DNA from: Oceanospirillaceae bacterium UBA2001
GTDB lineage: Bacteria; Pseudomonadota; Gammaproteobacteria; Pseudomonadales; Balneatricaceae
Reading direction: 5' to 3'
DNA: 5,214 bases
Assembly (NCBI GenBank): GCA_002335115.1
Contig: DDCR01000087.1
Coordinates: forward strand, 1-5,214
In this document: positions 3,712 through 5,214 of the stretch, in pieces
Position numbering within the stretch: the first letter of the stretch is position 1
How the letters are laid out: each line of letters begins with the position of its first letter
Notes under the pieces: generated by a model
What the model saw: the letters and a program-made list of their open reading frames with translations, nothing else
The model's database searches: none
What the model was told of the DNA's origin: nothing
Translations under genes and position numbers: made by a program

Positions 3712-5214
3712 ATGAAATATGATTACATTATTGTGGGAGCTGGCTCAGCGGGCTGTATTTTGGCCAATCGATTGTCAGAGAGCGGCCAACATAGTGTGCT
3801 AGTTGTTGAAGCGGGTCCAAAAGATGGCGCTTTATCGCTGAAGATCCCAGCTGCCATGCTGACTAATTTAAAAAGTACAAAATACAACTGGGCCTTTAAA
3901 GGTGACCCCGAACCCGAACTAAATAACCGACAACTGAAACATGATCGAGGCATGACTCTGGGTGGATCATCTAGCATCAATGGAATGGTTTTTATTAGGG
4001 GCCATGCACAAGACTTTGAGGTCTGGAAAGAATCTGGTTGCCAAGGGTGGGGCTACGCCGATGTTCTGCCTTATTTTAAGCGCCTAGAAAACTTTGATGG
4101 TGGTGGCTGTGAGTTTCGTGGTGATTCTGGGCCCATGAACGTTCACCGTCCAAGCCCCAGTAATCCGCTGTCGTCAGCATTTGTGCAAGCAGGTTTAGAG
4201 GCTGGCTATCCTCAGACTGATGATATTGTTGGCTATTGTCAGGAGGGCTTTGGCCCCCTTGACCAATCCATTCATAATGGTGAACGCTGGAGTGCGACGC
4301 GTGCTTACCTTAACCCTGCGCGTGAAAGGACTAATCTGACCATTGTAACTGGTGCTTTGGTCGAACGAGTTTTGATTAAAGATAAAGTGGCTACAGGTAT
4401 TAATTATAAAAATCAGCGGGGTGAGCAAGTCACCGCTTGGGCCAACAAAGAAGTGATCTTGTCCTCTGGTGCGGTAGGTTCTCCACAGCTGCTCATGCTT
4501 TCAGGCATTGGGCCCAAAGCGCACTTGGCAGATATGGGTATTCCACTGGTCAAAGATCTACTGGGAGTGGGACAGAACCTCAATGACCATCCCGATCTTG
4601 TGATGAAATTTAAATGCCTAAAGCCTGTCACCCTATGGCCCAAACTAAGCTTAGTAGGGCGGATGATGGCTGGTGTAGAATGGCTAACGCGCCGCAAGGG
4701 CATCTGCGCTAGTAACCATTTTGACGTTGTTGGCTGTATCCGCTCGCATCCTGACGTGGCCTATCCAGACCTACAATTGACACTCACACCCTTGGGCGTC
4801 GAAGATCACACCAGCTGGGACCCCATCGAAGAGCATGCATTCCAGATCCATGTGGGTTTAATGCAAACGCACAGTCGAGGTAGGATTGAACTAGTCAGTG
4901 CAGATCCAGCAGCAGCGCCTAGTATTTTGGTTAACTACCTGCAGGACCATCGTGATCGTGAAGCCATGCGCTCAGGCATTCGCTTAGTGCGCGAATTAGT
5001 TCGTCAGCCATCTCTAGACTTATACCGTGGGGAAGAGATTTTTCCTGGTGACGCTTTAACAAGTGATGCTGAGCTAGACCAGTGTATTAATCGTGAGTCT
5101 TACACCCAATGGCATTTGTCTTGCACGGTGCGCATGGGGGTAGATCCAGATACTGGCGCGGTAGTTGACACAAGTGGCCGTGTTCATGGTATTAAAGCCC
5201 TTCGCGTAGTCGAT
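3712..5214 (+). CDS. Choline dehydrogenase (BetA)-like GMC-family FAD oxidoreductase, C-terminus cut by window
   Basis: 501 codons are present, with no stop before the edge; the reading frame ends in LRVVD, a motif about 35 or more residues before the family's usual end. An FAD-dependent alcohol dehydrogenase is predicted: the Rossmann motif VGAGSAG (8-14) with Glu33 for the ribose, GMC signature 1 at RGMTLGGSSSINGM (79-92), and signature 2 at SSGAVGSPQLLMLSGIGP (251-268). Similarity to BetA runs along the protein: RQLKHDRG, AGYPQTDD, QEGFGPLDQ, KGICASNHF and DLYRGEEIFPG all have close BetA counterparts. His468 in QWHLSCTVRMG is the likely catalytic base; the more usual HPxGTCxMG is changed to HLSCTVRMG here. 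The partner His/Asn lies past the edge. The start ATG has AAAGG five bases upstream. BetA oxidises choline to betaine aldehyde; the substrate here may be another betaine-linked alcohol. No aldehyde dehydrogenase is seen in the window. Confidence 0.9.
   Translation, partial: MKYDYIIVGAGSAGCILANRLSESGQHSVLVVEAGPKDGALSLKIPAAMLTNLKSTKYNWAFKGDPEPELNNRQLKHDRGMTLGGSSSINGMVFIRGHAQDFEVWKESGCQGWGYADVLPYFKRLENFDGGGCEFRGDSGPMNVHRPSPSNPLSSAFVQAGLEAGYPQTDDIVGYCQEGFGPLDQSIHNGERWSATRAYLNPARERTNLTIVTGALVERVLIKDKVATGINYKNQRGEQVTAWANKEVILSSGAVGSPQLLMLSGIGPKAHLADMGIPLVKDLLGVGQNLNDHPDLVMKFKCLKPVTLWPKLSLVGRMMAGVEWLTRRKGICASNHFDVVGCIRSHPDVAYPDLQLTLTPLGVEDHTSWDPIEEHAFQIHVGLMQTHSRGRIELVSADPAAAPSILVNYLQDHRDREAMRSGIRLVRELVRQPSLDLYRGEEIFPGDALTSDAELDQCINRESYTQWHLSCTVRMGVDPDTGAVVDTSGRVHGIKALRVVD

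Noticed and set aside
3723..3980. Minus-strand open frame of 85 residues inside the GMC gene
   Set aside because: It is a shadow of the GMC coding frame, which carries clear FAD-binding and GMC motifs; the antisense translation has no recognisable features.

Overview
The window is a compact, all-coding bacterial segment of moderate GC. It holds four genes plus the start of a fifth, with three intergenic regions that carry regulatory sequence. Motif style and gene families (ProX/ProV-type betaine transporter, BetI-type TetR regulator, BetA-like GMC dehydrogenase) fit a proteobacterium, most likely a gammaproteobacterium, possibly marine. That placement is inference. No RNA genes, insertion sequences, CRISPR arrays or prophage parts were seen.

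Layout, left to right. (1) 1-146, minus strand: N-terminus of a ProV-type ABC ATPase, cut by the window edge, starting at TTG. (2) 147-323: spacer with a strong hairpin. (3) 324-1244, minus: secreted glycine-betaine/proline-type substrate-binding protein. (4) 1245-1432: divergent promoter region with a 17-bp operator-like palindrome. (5) 1433-2116, plus: BetI-like TetR regulator. (6) 2117-2343: convergent spacer with a small hairpin, a TATAAT promoter-like sequence and a 21-residue open frame. (7) 2344-3561, minus: enolase-superfamily enzyme of the mandelate racemase subgroup. (8) 3562-3711: second divergent promoter region with the best copy of the same operator. (9) 3712 to the right edge, plus: choline dehydrogenase (BetA)-like GMC flavoenzyme, lacking only its C-terminal end.

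Reading of the whole: this looks like an inducible uptake and breakdown unit for a quaternary-amine (betaine-like) compound. The binding protein and ATPase import it, the GMC enzyme would oxidise an alcohol group, and the enolase-superfamily enzyme would abstract a proton next to a carboxylate (dehydration or epimerisation). The TetR protein would control both divergent promoters. The strongest sequence evidence is that the two minus-strand promoters, in front of the binding protein and of the enolase-family gene, share a long matching block. It runs from a TTTGAC element through a CTGAC box to GGTwAGTTTAT and contains the palindrome ACTnACCAnTGGTnAGT. The enolase-family enzyme is the unusual member: an MR-type D/H dyad with a K-x-H motif next to a betaine transporter. 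I do not know a described pathway with this exact composition.
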